In this document: positions 9,430 to 18,942 of the stretch, one piece after another
How positions within the stretch are numbered: position 1 is the first letter of the stretch
How the letters are laid out: every line of letters begins with the position of its first letter
NCBI RefSeq assembly: GCF_000368765.1
Contig: NZ_KB849655.1
Location: 667,009-701,629, forward strand
Direction: 5' to 3'
DNA: 34,621 nt
Origin: Acinetobacter junii CIP 64.5
Lineage (GTDB): Bacteria; Pseudomonadota; Gammaproteobacteria; Pseudomonadales; Moraxellaceae
Position numbers and translations under genes: made by a program
The notes under the pieces: generated by a model
Databases searched by the model: none
The model's input: only the letters and a program-made list of their open reading frames with translations
What the model was told of the DNA's origin: nothing

Positions 9430-9464
9430 AAAAAAAAGAGCATGTTTTTACATGCTCTTTTTTT
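9430..9464. terminator. Bidirectional terminator after rplI
   Basis: GAGCATGT/ACATGCTC (9438-9445 with 9450-9457) has a TTTT loop, with eight A on the left and seven T on the right. It ends the ribosomal operon and is equally good on the minus strand, where a 36-codon ORF ends at its edge. Confidence 0.93.
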
Positions 9465-9573
9465 ATGTCCATAATTTTGCTTTAAGCTTTGATTCTACTT
9501 TTTCATCACTTAAACAATTTTCTTTAATAAACTTCTCCTGTTGGTATCCATTTGGATTAAGATAGTCATTCAT
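9463..9573 (-). CDS. Possible small ORF, 36 aa
   Basis: A minus-strand frame between rplI and dnaB reads MNDYLNPNGYQQEKF and ends KLKAKLWT before a TAA at 9465-9463. The stop abuts a symmetrical terminator, as it would for a real convergent gene. Against it, there is no clear Shine-Dalgarno or promoter, and it is very short. It may be a remnant of a decayed gene. The function is unknown. Confidence 0.25.
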   Translation of the reverse strand: MNDYLNPNGYQQEKFIKENCLSDEKVESKLKAKLWT

Positions 9574-9604
9574 TTACGGTTTCATCTTTTTATTAGGTCT
9601 TGTT

Positions 9605-11050
9605 ATGTCACAGGCAAATGCCAATTTTGCAAAAAATACTCCCAACGCTGAGAGTAAAGTGAATGACTCAAGTCAACTAAAAGAGTTTAGAACGCCTCCT
9701 CATAATCTTGCGATTGAGCAAGCTGTTTTAGCTGCATTAATGACGGTAGCAGAATCATTTGAACAAGTGGGTGACTTACTCAAGGAAAATGATTTTTACG
9801 CAACTCGACATAAATATATTTATCGAGCTATTGAAAAATTAGCGCAAGAAAACTCACCTTATGATGCAGTGTTAGTCAATGACTGGTTACTTAAGCAGAA
9901 TCTACTCGATGCGATTGGCGGTGAAGAATACTTAATGCAATTGATGGCGGATTCACCATCGAGCTTCTATAACCTTGAGATCTATGCCAGCAAAATTAAG
10001 GAATTTTCAACCTTACGCAGTATGATCAAAGTCAGTACTGATATTTTACAAAATGCTTACGACACCAAAGGTCGTCCTGTTAGTGAAATTCTAGACTTAG
10101 CTGAAACTAATATTTTCTCTTTAGCGGAACAGCACAACAACAATAAAAAAGATTCAGGTCCAAAGTCGATCAGCTCAGTAACAGCTGATGTAATTAGCAA
10201 ATTAGATGAGCTTTCCAAAATGGATGGCAACATCACAGGACTTTCTACAGGTTTTCTTGAATTAGACAATAAAACCTATGGTATGCAGGCGGGCGATTTA
10301 ATTATTGTTGCTGCACGTCCTTCGATGGGTAAAACCACGTTTGCCATGAATTTAGTCGAGAGTGTACTGTTTAATTGCAACCTCCCTGCTCTTGTTTACT
10401 CTATGGAAATGCCAGCAGATTCAATCGCAATGCGTTTGATTTCCTCTTATGGGAAGGTTCATCAAGGGCATCTACGTTCAGGTAAATTGGACGGCGACGA
10501 ATGGTCAAAAGTAACTGGTACGATTTTACAATTACAGGAAAAACATCTTTATATTGATGATTCTTCTGCATTACCCCCAACTGAAGTTCGTGCACGTGCA
10601 AGGCGTATTGCCAAAATGCATGATGGAAAAATCGGTTGCATCATGGTCGACTATTTACAGTTGATGAAAGTTCCAGGTATGGGAGATAACCGTGTTGGTG
10701 AGATTTCTGAAATTTCGCGAAGCTTAAAAGCATTAGCAAAAGAAATGAACTGTCCTGTAATTGCATTATCTCAGCTCAACCGAAGCCTGGAAAATCGCCC
10801 AAATAAACGACCAGTAATGTCTGACTTGCGTGAATCTGGAGCGATCGAGCAAGATGCCGATTTGATTATGTTTATTTACCGTGATGAGGTTTATAACAAA
10901 GAATCTAAAGAAGCTGGCACAGCAGAAATCATCATTGGTAAACAGCGTAATGGACCTATTGGTACTGTCCGTCTCGCCTTTGAAGGACAATATACTCGCT
11001 TTAGTAATCTTTCACCTGAATTCTATGCACAATTTGATGATGAAGAATAA
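9605..11050 (+). CDS. dnaB: Replicative DNA helicase DnaB
   Basis: This is the hexameric 5'-3' helicase of the replication fork, 481 aa. The N-terminal DnaG-binding domain spans about 30-135 (PPHNLAIEQAVLAALM), followed by a linker and the RecA-like motor. Walker A is ARPSMGKTT at 237-245, the Walker B-like segment IMVDYLQLM lies around 345, and the RESGAIEQDAD region with its downstream arginines follows. The first 30 residues are a polar extension. Only a weak TAGGT precedes the ATG. The 140-bp gap upstream holds the rplI terminator and the small minus-strand ORF. alr follows 56 bp downstream on the same strand. Confidence 0.98.
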   Translation: MSQANANFAKNTPNAESKVNDSSQLKEFRTPPHNLAIEQAVLAALMTVAESFEQVGDLLKENDFYATRHKYIYRAIEKLAQENSPYDAVLVNDWLLKQNLLDAIGGEEYLMQLMADSPSSFYNLEIYASKIKEFSTLRSMIKVSTDILQNAYDTKGRPVSEILDLAETNIFSLAEQHNNNKKDSGPKSISSVTADVISKLDELSKMDGNITGLSTGFLELDNKTYGMQAGDLIIVAARPSMGKTTFAMNLVESVLFNCNLPALVYSMEMPADSIAMRLISSYGKVHQGHLRSGKLDGDEWSKVTGTILQLQEKHLYIDDSSALPPTEVRARARRIAKMHDGKIGCIMVDYLQLMKVPGMGDNRVGEISEISRSLKALAKEMNCPVIALSQLNRSLENRPNKRPVMSDLRESGAIEQDADLIMFIYRDEVYNKESKEAGTAEIIIGKQRNGPIGTVRLAFEGQYTRFSNLSPEFYAQFDDEE

Positions 11051-11106
11051 CGCATAATATTTTGTAATCTGACTTATTTTCTAGCCGTCCCAAAGGAGTA
11101 CTCAGG

Positions 11107-12177
11107 GTGCGCCAAGCAACAATTTATATTGATAGTGAAGCACTACAATATAATTTAAACCGTGTTAAACAACTTGCACCACATTCCCAAATTGTAAGTA
11201 TGGTGAAAGCGAATGCATATGGGCATGGAGTACAGGATTGTTTAGCCGCCTTAAATGCAACGGATGCTTTTGGTGTAGCTTGTTTGGAAGAAGCTTTAGA
11301 GATTAGGCGACTGGGATATACACAACCCATCACCTTAATTGAAGGTGTATTTACTGAAAATGAGATGGAAGATGTTATTCAACAGAAACTTGAATGCGTT
11401 GTACATCGACATGAACAAGTAGAATGGTTAATCCAAAATAAAGAAGCCTATAATGCCTTAGGACTTAAGGTTTGGGTAAAACTAAATAGTGGGATGAATC
11501 GCTTAGGTTTTAAGAGTAATGAAATTATAGCCGTTATTCATCAACTAAAATCATTGAATTTTAACTGTGTACTCACTATGCATTTTGCAAATGCGGATGC
11601 AGATCACCCGTTAAATGAGCAACAGATTCAACAATTTTTAGACGTAAAAAATGCATGCGAACCGATATTAGCCTCTTGTTGTAATTCTGCTGCTATCTAT
11701 AAATATCCAAACTTACATTTTGATTATGTACGTCCTGGGATTATGCTTTACGGTGCAACACCTTTTGTAGATAAAGATGTTAATGAACTTGATTTAAAAC
11801 CTGTAATGAGTTTTGAAGCAGAAATTATTGCATTAAATCAAATACAAGCAGGCGAAAGCGTAGGTTATGGTTCTACTTTTACAGCAACGAATAGTATGCA
11901 AATTGCAATTGTTTCTATTGGCTATGGTGATGGCTATCCACGTGCATATGTAAAACCTAATTACGTAGCGATTGATAAGCAACTGACTCCTGTTATTGGT
12001 CGAGTAAGTATGGACATGATTGCGATCGACACAACTAATCTTCAAGTTAAAGTCGGCACCAAAGTTGAACTTTGGGGTAAAACACGATTGGTTGATGATG
12101 TCGCAAATGCAAATGGTACGATCGGTTATGAACTTTTATGCCGACTAAGTAATAGACCACAAAGACAACGTATCTAA
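11107..12177 (+). CDS. alr: Alanine racemase
   Basis: This PLP enzyme interconverts L- and D-alanine for peptidoglycan. The 356-aa protein shows the PLP lysine K34 (MVKANAYGHG), the second catalytic base Y254 (VGYGSTFTA), R132 (NRLGF) and R209 (VRPGIMLYG). It starts at GTG 11107 with AAAGGAG at 11092-11098, an ideal spacing of 8 nt. The dnaB-alr order is common in gammaproteobacteria. It ends at a bidirectional terminator. Confidence 0.97.
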   Translation: MRQATIYIDSEALQYNLNRVKQLAPHSQIVSMVKANAYGHGVQDCLAALNATDAFGVACLEEALEIRRLGYTQPITLIEGVFTENEMEDVIQQKLECVVHRHEQVEWLIQNKEAYNALGLKVWVKLNSGMNRLGFKSNEIIAVIHQLKSLNFNCVLTMHFANADADHPLNEQQIQQFLDVKNACEPILASCCNSAAIYKYPNLHFDYVRPGIMLYGATPFVDKDVNELDLKPVMSFEAEIIALNQIQAGESVGYGSTFTATNSMQIAIVSIGYGDGYPRAYVKPNYVAIDKQLTPVIGRVSMDMIAIDTTNLQVKVGTKVELWGKTRLVDDVANANGTIGYELLCRLSNRPQRQRI

Positions 12178-12182
12178 TCAAT

Positions 12183-12210
12183 AAAAATCCAAGCAAAAGC
12201 TTGGATTTTT
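12183..12210. terminator. Bidirectional terminator, alr / Anbu operon
   Basis: A 12-bp perfect stem (12183-12194 with 12199-12210) has an AAAA loop, flanked by A-runs and T-runs. It serves alr on the plus strand and the convergent Anbu operon, whose last stop is at 12212. Confidence 0.92.
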
Positions 12211-12211
12211 T

Positions 12212-12946
12212 TTATAAACCGTAATCCGCTGTAGGTTTTGGCAACTCTTGTAAACCTCGACGTAACGTCTCTGACCACTGTTTACTAATTTGAGTAAAAT
12301 ATGGATCTTCCTCACTGATTCGTTTACCTTCAGGAATAACGAAACTATCTTTGTGATATACCAAAGCGTCCAAAGGTAAACCTACAGATACATTTGAGCG
12401 TAGCGTTGAGTCAAATGAAATCAAAGAACAGCGTAAAGCATCATCAAGTGGCATCGTATAGTGCAAAGCACGATCTAGTATAGGTTTACCATACTTGCTT
12501 TCACCAATCTGAAAATAAGGTGTATCCGTAGTCGCACAAATAAAGTTTCCTTGAGGATAAACATTATAAAGCTGCATTTCCTCACCTTTAATCTGTCCAC
12601 CCACCAAGATACTGCATGAATAATTCATCTGCTCTTGAGTATTACTTGTGATGTCTTCTAAAACTCTGCGCAAAGTTTTACCAACAAGTTCAGCTACCTC
12701 AAACATTGTATTTACAGTGTATAGATTTGGCTCTTGATGCAGTGTTAAAGAATTTTGTAGATGTCCTAAAACTGCTTGTGTTGTCGCTAAATTACCAGCG
12801 GTCTGAAGTGCGATGAAACGCTCACCCTCGATACCAAAAGTATGTAATTTACGAAATACTGAAATATGATCGACCCCTGCATTTGTCCTAGTATCACTGA
12901 TGAGTACTAAACCTTGCTCCAATCTTAATGCACAACAATAGGTCAT
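12212..12946 (-). CDS. Anbu, proteasome-type N-terminal nucleophile hydrolase
   Basis: Anbu is the 'ancestral beta subunit', a bacterial relative of 20S proteasome beta subunits and HslV. The 244-aa protein begins MTYCCAL, so Met removal would expose the nucleophilic Thr. The partner residues D18 (SDTRTNAG) and K33 (FRKLHTF) are D17 and K32 after processing, as in proteasome beta subunits. Glycines in LQTAGNLATTQAV fit the fold. It is last in a four-gene minus-strand cluster with a transglutaminase, an alpha-E protein and an ATP-grasp protein, the known Anbu neighbourhood. Its substrate is not established. Family work suggests peptide or amide hydrolysis linked to an ATP-grasp-made product. 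All catalytic residues look intact. Confidence 0.92.
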   Translation of the reverse strand: MTYCCALRLEQGLVLISDTRTNAGVDHISVFRKLHTFGIEGERFIALQTAGNLATTQAVLGHLQNSLTLHQEPNLYTVNTMFEVAELVGKTLRRVLEDITSNTQEQMNYSCSILVGGQIKGEEMQLYNVYPQGNFICATTDTPYFQIGESKYGKPILDRALHYTMPLDDALRCSLISFDSTLRSNVSVGLPLDALVYHKDSFVIPEGKRISEEDPYFTQISKQWSETLRRGLQELPKPTADYGL

Positions 12947-12961
12947 CTTGCTCTCTTTTCT

Positions 12962-13741
12962 TCAACACGCTAAAACCTGAACAACCGACATCATACTCTC
13001 CACACCACCCTGTTCACGAACCCCACGAACAGGGGCAACATCAAGATAATCTCGACCAACTGCTACATAGATGTGATTTTGAGGGCTAAATATCTGGTTA
13101 CTAACATCGAAACAATACCATTGATTGTCAACAAATACTTCTGCCCATGCATGACTGGCAAGGTGCGGTTGATTCTGATCATACAAATAACCAGAAACAT
13201 AACGTGCAGGTAAATGTAATGCTTTACACATTGCAATCATGACATGTGCATGGTCTTGGCAAACACCTTTAGCAGCATAAAATGCATCTGTAGCCAATGT
13301 TGTGACGGATGTGCTCTCAGGTTGGTATGGCATTTTTTCTAATATCTTCTCAGATAAAAGAATTAAATGCTGTCGATCTTTGGTGCGAACAATATCTTGT
13401 GCGAAATATAACATCACTTGATCACAATGAGTCAGACTGGTTCTTTGCAAAAAAATATAAGGCGAAATTTCATTTTCGAAATGCCCGATTTCAGTGTCAA
13501 ATAGGTCTACAACTCCTTGAGCCATGATCGTCAAATATCGGTAATCATGATGCTGTGTTGCAGTTAACCAGAGATTATTAAAGGCATCGCGTTGGCAACG
13601 ATATTCGCCTGGTACACTGATATGCCAATTCTCAATAATCTGATGCTTAGAACTTTGCGGCATCATCTTAATTGACTGCACGCTATTACGTGCATTTTGT
13701 GTATATCGATAGTGTGTTTGATGATTTACCATAAGTTTCAT
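12962..13741 (-). CDS. Transglutaminase-like cysteine peptidase of the Anbu operon
   Basis: The 259-aa protein has an N-terminal beta domain (residues 1-100, starting LMVNHQTHYRYTQNAR, typical of bacterial transglutaminase N-domains) and a papain-like transglutaminase core. The catalytic triad is visible as C161 (KGVCQDHAH), H197 (ASHAWAE) and D212 (CFDVSN). Members of this group may cleave or form amide bonds, and no substrate is known. Its ATG overlaps the stop of the upstream alpha-E gene (ATGA), so the two are translationally coupled. The Anbu gene begins 15 bp downstream. Confidence 0.92.
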   Translation of the reverse strand: MKLMVNHQTHYRYTQNARNSVQSIKMMPQSSKHQIIENWHISVPGEYRCQRDAFNNLWLTATQHHDYRYLTIMAQGVVDLFDTEIGHFENEISPYIFLQRTSLTHCDQVMLYFAQDIVRTKDRQHLILLSEKILEKMPYQPESTSVTTLATDAFYAAKGVCQDHAHVMIAMCKALHLPARYVSGYLYDQNQPHLASHAWAEVFVDNQWYCFDVSNQIFSPQNHIYVAVGRDYLDVAPVRGVREQGGVESMMSVVQVLAC

Positions 13742-14340
13742 GCATACACCTCAAATTGATTTTCCAATTTATAAGTAAATTCATAAAACTGATTCAGATA
13801 TGGTTGATCTTTCAATCCATTCCAGCTGTGTTGAAGATCACTCCAACCCAAATTAGAAAGCTGAACTATCATCGGATCAATTGAATCAAGAACAGAATGT
13901 ATATTTTTATGGAATCTAAAATGTGTGTCGATTTGTTCAACAGACTGACCTAGATGAAAAAATAGAAAAACCTCCTCTTTCTCATTTTTTAAAATCTCTC
14001 GACAATCTTGAACTAGCTCTAAAATCATGTCAGGTGTATTGGTCGCATTTTTTATCAGCGTGTTTAATTCAGCATATGCAGTTGCTGAAAACAAAGCTCT
14101 AAGTTCTTGGATATTATTACGAGCAATTTCGAGTTGATTAATTAATGAGTAAGGTTGTTTCTCATCTAGCATAAATTGATTCAATTTTTCTGCATCTTCA
14201 ATATGCAAACATAAACCTTGAGCAAACACTTCTGCTTTTTGATCATCCACAAAAGGGAGTTGCTCCGCAACATAACCGATTCTAAATAAATAACGACCTA
14301 ACCAATATACATGTTGAGCACTTGAACTGAGTAACGTCAT
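13738..14340 (-). CDS. Alpha-E domain protein (DUF403), short form
   Basis: The opening (SSSAQHVYWLGRYLFRIGYVAEQL) matches the alpha-E family start, which in relatives reads like AENLYWLGRYLERAE. These all-helical proteins accompany ATP-grasp/transglutaminase/Anbu clusters, and their activity is unknown. At 200 aa it is clearly shorter than the usual 300 or so, yet its frame ends in a tidy 4-bp overlap with the next gene. It may therefore be a natural short form rather than a break. A very strong AAAGGAGG (complement of 14347-14354) precedes the ATG by 6 nt. The 86-bp gap before the upstream gene has no clear terminator. Confidence 0.85.
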   Translation of the reverse strand: MTLLSSSAQHVYWLGRYLFRIGYVAEQLPFVDDQKAEVFAQGLCLHIEDAEKLNQFMLDEKQPYSLINQLEIARNNIQELRALFSATAYAELNTLIKNATNTPDMILELVQDCREILKNEKEEVFLFFHLGQSVEQIDTHFRFHKNIHSVLDSIDPMIVQLSNLGWSDLQHSWNGLKDQPYLNQFYEFTYKLENQFEVYA

Positions 14341-14426
14341 ATATATCCTCCTTTATTTTTAAAATTTCCAAATCACCCATCCAAGTCAATTAAATGAGTG
14401 AGTCGATTGAACAATGAGAAGGAAAA

Positions 14427-15977
14427 TTAGGAACGTAACGTTTCTACCACCCAAGTATCTTTAATACCCCCACCCTGTGAGGAATTTACAACAAGCGAAC
14501 CTGCTTGCATCGCAACTCGCGTTAATCCTCCCGGTACGATTTCAGTGCGGTAAGGAGAACTCAATACAAATGGTCGTAAATCAATATGTCGTTCAGCTAG
14601 CCCATCGACAGTTAGTGTTGGTGCCACAGACAACGCCAAAGTCGGCTGAGCGATATATAAATGTGGCGTCGCCATAATCTTTAATTTAAATGCTTCTATC
14701 TGTGCCTGATCTGCTTGTGGTCCGATCAGCATTCCATATCCACCAGAGCCTTGGGCCTCTTTTACCACTAATTTTTCTAAATGATTTAATACATAATCTA
14801 ATTGATCATCTTCACGACATTGATATGTTGGTACGTTATTTAGAATAGGTTTTTCGCCCAGATAATATTCAATCATTTGACCAACATAGGGATAAACCGA
14901 TTTATCATCAGCAACACCTGTACCTGGTGCATTTGCAATCACAACATTATGTTGCAAATATGCTGACATTAATCCTGCAACACCCAAAGTACTATCTTGT
15001 CTAAAGACTAAAGGGTCTAAGAAATCATCATCAACACGACGATAAATTACATCCACTTGTTGACGTCCACGAATTGTTTTTACGAATACTTTATCATTCT
15101 CAACAAATAGGTCTCGACTCGTAACCAAGGGTACATCCATTTCCCGTGCCAAAAATGCATGTTCATAATAAGCACTATTAAAACGCCCTGGTGTTAACAC
15201 CACGATTAAAGGTTGATCCACATAAGCATTCTCCGTCAGAACTTGCTTCAACAGACTCGGATAGTGTTCGATACCTTGTAAATTATTACTCACACATAAA
15301 TCAGGCATCAATTTTTGGCTAATTTTTCTACTCTCAAGCATATATGACACACCTGAAGGTGTTCTCAAATTATCCTCTAGTACAAAAAAATCACCCTGAT
15401 CATCTCTGATAATATCGATACCACTAATTTGTGAATATATCTTTCCTTTGAGGTGGTGCTTCAGCATATGAGGCTGAAAAGCTTCATGAGTCATAATTTG
15501 TTGCGCAGGAATAATGCCTTCTTTTAGGATATTTTGACCGTGATAAATATCATCCAAGAAGTAATTCAAAGCTTTAACACGCTGCTCACAGCCTGAAGAA
15601 ATTTTTTCCCATTGTTTTTTTTCAATAACTCGTGGAATCAAATCAAAAGGAATGGTACGTTCCGTGCCCTCTTGATCTCCATAAACATTAAACGTAATTC
15701 CTTCATATAGAAAATGCTGTTTAGCGACTGCACCTAGATTTTTTAATTCATCAAGACTTCGCTGACTTAACCACTCCTCGATCTTCTTAGATGCTTCACC
15801 GTTAAAACTTTTATCATCCAGCATCTCATTAAAGAATTTTGATTTAAGCTGCTCAAACAAATTTGTATTAACTTTGAGCTGTGAAATAAATGTAGACGAT
15901 TGTAAATTTACTGCTGTTGTTTGCTGCGTCGCATAGTAATCAGTCGTGATAAATAGATCGTGTTCTTGTTCTGACAT
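14427..15977 (-). CDS. Circularly permuted ATP-grasp protein (DUF404/DUF407)
   Basis: This 516-aa protein is the first gene of the Anbu operon. It belongs to the circularly permuted ATP-grasp type 2 family, predicted to ligate amino acids or form amide bonds using ATP. Visible signatures are GIDIIRDDQGDFFVLEDN (residues 186-203, with acidic metal-binding E201, D202 and N203), RTPSGVSYMLE (205-215), RRVDDDFLDPL (313-323), ANAPGTGVADDK (348-359) and a glycine loop KEAQGSGGYGM (406-416). The start has GAGG 5 nt upstream. The small molecule or peptide it makes is not known. The gene set suggests a modified peptide trimmed by the transglutaminase and Anbu. Confidence 0.93.
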   Translation of the reverse strand: MSEQEHDLFITTDYYATQQTTAVNLQSSTFISQLKVNTNLFEQLKSKFFNEMLDDKSFNGEASKKIEEWLSQRSLDELKNLGAVAKQHFLYEGITFNVYGDQEGTERTIPFDLIPRVIEKKQWEKISSGCEQRVKALNYFLDDIYHGQNILKEGIIPAQQIMTHEAFQPHMLKHHLKGKIYSQISGIDIIRDDQGDFFVLEDNLRTPSGVSYMLESRKISQKLMPDLCVSNNLQGIEHYPSLLKQVLTENAYVDQPLIVVLTPGRFNSAYYEHAFLAREMDVPLVTSRDLFVENDKVFVKTIRGRQQVDVIYRRVDDDFLDPLVFRQDSTLGVAGLMSAYLQHNVVIANAPGTGVADDKSVYPYVGQMIEYYLGEKPILNNVPTYQCREDDQLDYVLNHLEKLVVKEAQGSGGYGMLIGPQADQAQIEAFKLKIMATPHLYIAQPTLALSVAPTLTVDGLAERHIDLRPFVLSSPYRTEIVPGGLTRVAMQAGSLVVNSSQGGGIKDTWVVETLRS

Positions 15978-16030
15978 AGAAACCTCGTCTCATCATTTAT
16001 TTATATCTCTAATAAGCAATTTCAATGCCA

Positions 16031-16059
16031 CTTATAATATATGTATATTTTTTAACCAA
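16031..16059 (-). promoter_or_regulatory. Candidate promoter of the Anbu operon
   Basis: On the minus strand TTGGTT (complement of 16054-16059) and TATAAG (complement of 16031-16036) are 17 bp apart, giving a leader of about 45-50 nt to the ATP-grasp ATG. The heptamer ACTTATA occurs at 16030-16036 and again at 16061-16067, 31 bp apart, flanking the promoter. The 212-bp divergent region must also hold the WYL regulator promoter, which I could not place with confidence. Confidence 0.5.
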
Positions 16060-16189
16060 TACTTATATACTCTATTAAACTTAGCCATGTTTCAGTCGTA
16101 AATGCTTAATCTCTGTGTTATGAACTTGCTAAATCAAGTGAGTTTTTTTATTGTGTACACTTTAGAGCATTGAGTTAAATTCAGAACTT

Positions 16190-17197
16190 ATGTCATCCAT
16201 ACAAGAAAAAGAAACTTCAAATAGCCTTTATCGCCAATGGCAAATATTGTCTCGCCTATCTACTGGTAAATGGATGGGTACACGTGAACTACAAGAAATA
16301 TTGGAACGTGAAGGCATTGATATAAGTTTGCGCACCATTCAAAGAGATCTAAATCAAATTGCACAACGCTTCCCGATTGAAAGCAACAAAACCGTACCAC
16401 AAGGTTGGCGCTGGCGTTCAGATGCACCGATCCAAAGCTTACCGCATATGACTAGTTCCCAAGCGGTAACTTTTATGATGGTAGAAGAACACCTACGTCA
16501 TTTACTACCACCGAGTCTACTCGAAGAGATGACGCCTTGGTTTGATTTAGCGAAACGTAGTCTTTCAACCCAAAATAACGTGCGCCAATGGATTAATCGA
16601 GTTCGTATCGTGCCAGCGAACCAACCTTTAATACCACCAATGGTCGATAAAAATGCGCAACAAGCCATCTATGAAGGCTTATTGCAAGATAAACAAATCG
16701 AATGTGTTTATCGTGCCAGAATTAATCAAGGCGAAGATAAAACCTATATCTTAAATCCCCTAGCATTGGTTCAAAAAGGTGCTGTGATTTATCTTATTTG
16801 TACACGTAATGATAAAACAGAAGTTCAAACATTTGCCTTGCACCGTTTTAAAGCAGCGACTGTTCTTGAAAGTCGTGCTCTACATCCCGTTAACTTTGAT
16901 ATTGATCACTATATTGATTCGGGTGCTCTTGGTTTTAGAGTGGACTACAGCAAACCAACCGAACAAATTGAGCTAAAACTCACAATGAGCGAAAGCACAG
17001 CTCAAAGCTTTTATGAAAGCCAACTTAGCAAAGATCAAACGATTACATCCCTAGAAGAAAATATTGTAGAAGTTGTGGCAACAGTTCCATTTACATCACA
17101 ACTCGTTTGGTGGCTGAGAAGTTTTGGTAAAAAATTACTCAATATCGAACCTGCGGCTGTTTATAATGCAGTGAGAGAGATTGAAAATAATGAATAA
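16190..17197 (+). CDS. WYL-domain transcriptional regulator
   Basis: The 335-aa protein has an N-terminal winged helix-turn-helix of the DeoR/HTH_11 type (residues about 12-75: RQWQILSRLSTG, then TRELQEILEREGI and SLRTIQRDLNQI). A linker and a WYL domain (about 155-240, with ILNPLALVQKGAVIYLICT and FALHRFKAATVL) follow, then a WCX-like C-terminus (250-330). WYL domains sense ligands, often nucleic acids or nucleotides, and many of these proteins repress neighbouring operons. The motif here reads IYL rather than the canonical WYL. It is transcribed divergently from the Anbu operon across 212 bp and may regulate it. That link is inference from position. Confidence 0.9.
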   Translation: MSSIQEKETSNSLYRQWQILSRLSTGKWMGTRELQEILEREGIDISLRTIQRDLNQIAQRFPIESNKTVPQGWRWRSDAPIQSLPHMTSSQAVTFMMVEEHLRHLLPPSLLEEMTPWFDLAKRSLSTQNNVRQWINRVRIVPANQPLIPPMVDKNAQQAIYEGLLQDKQIECVYRARINQGEDKTYILNPLALVQKGAVIYLICTRNDKTEVQTFALHRFKAATVLESRALHPVNFDIDHYIDSGALGFRVDYSKPTEQIELKLTMSESTAQSFYESQLSKDQTITSLEENIVEVVATVPFTSQLVWWLRSFGKKLLNIEPAAVYNAVREIENNE

Positions 17198-17221
17198 AAA
17201 AGAGAACCATTTGGTTCTCTT
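17198..17221. terminator. Hairpin after the WYL gene
   Basis: AGAGAACCA (17201-17209) pairs with TGGTTCTCT (17212-17220) with a 2-nt TT gap. The plus-strand T-run is poor (TTAG), whereas leftward it is followed by TTTTTT. It is therefore a better terminator for minus-strand transcripts entering from the 17300 region than for the WYL gene. Confidence 0.6.
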
Positions 17222-17376
17222 AGACTTATTAAAATTTTATACTTAAAGATAAGGTTTTTATTTTTATACATATTGTATAGGACTTATTTTTTCGCCCGCC
17301 AGATCAAAATAAGTCCCTCCAACGATGAAAAGCTGATAATGAATTAACATCGGCACGCAAGTTCGTATCCATTATA
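17198..17376 (-). ncRNA. Candidate small RNA on the minus strand
   Basis: The 370-bp gap 17198-17567 has no credible ORF but has RNA-gene features on the minus strand. There is a perfect TATAAT (complement of 17371-17376) with no good -35. Next comes a stem CGATG/CATCG, then an 11-bp perfect stem (complements of 17306-17316 and 17280-17290) with a 15-nt loop carrying the G-rich GGCGGGCG. The 17201-17220 hairpin with TTTTTT would end the transcript. Predicted start is near 17364. The layout recalls phage-type C4 antisense RNAs and repeated Acinetobacter sRNAs, but I cannot confirm the family. On the plus strand another TATAAT (17432-17437) points towards the purA terminator. Confidence 0.4.
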
Positions 17377-17524
17377 GCGAATCGTCTTTTTCGTCATAGT
17401 TAAAGCCCTCTTTGTTTGAACGTACAATCAATATAATCAAGATTTTTCAAGCTGTGAAATAAGAAAGATCGCAATGAAAATCTAATTATCTGCTAGGGAT
17501 TTTAAATATATAAAGCTTTTAAAA

Positions 17525-17552
17525 TAAAAAAGCTCCCTATAAGGGAGCTTTT
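17525..17552. terminator. Terminator of hisZ-purA
   Basis: AAAAGCTCCCT/AGGGAGCTTTT (17528-17538 with 17542-17552) has a 3-nt loop. Leftward it is followed by a T-rich run, so it ends purA. The plus-strand T-run is shorter. Confidence 0.9.
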
Positions 17553-17567
17553 AATCATTCACTCAGC

Positions 17568-18902
<1,335 letters not shown>

Positions 18903-18942
18903 TCATGCTGTTAAAATTGGAAACTAAGTCAAAACTTAGCAA

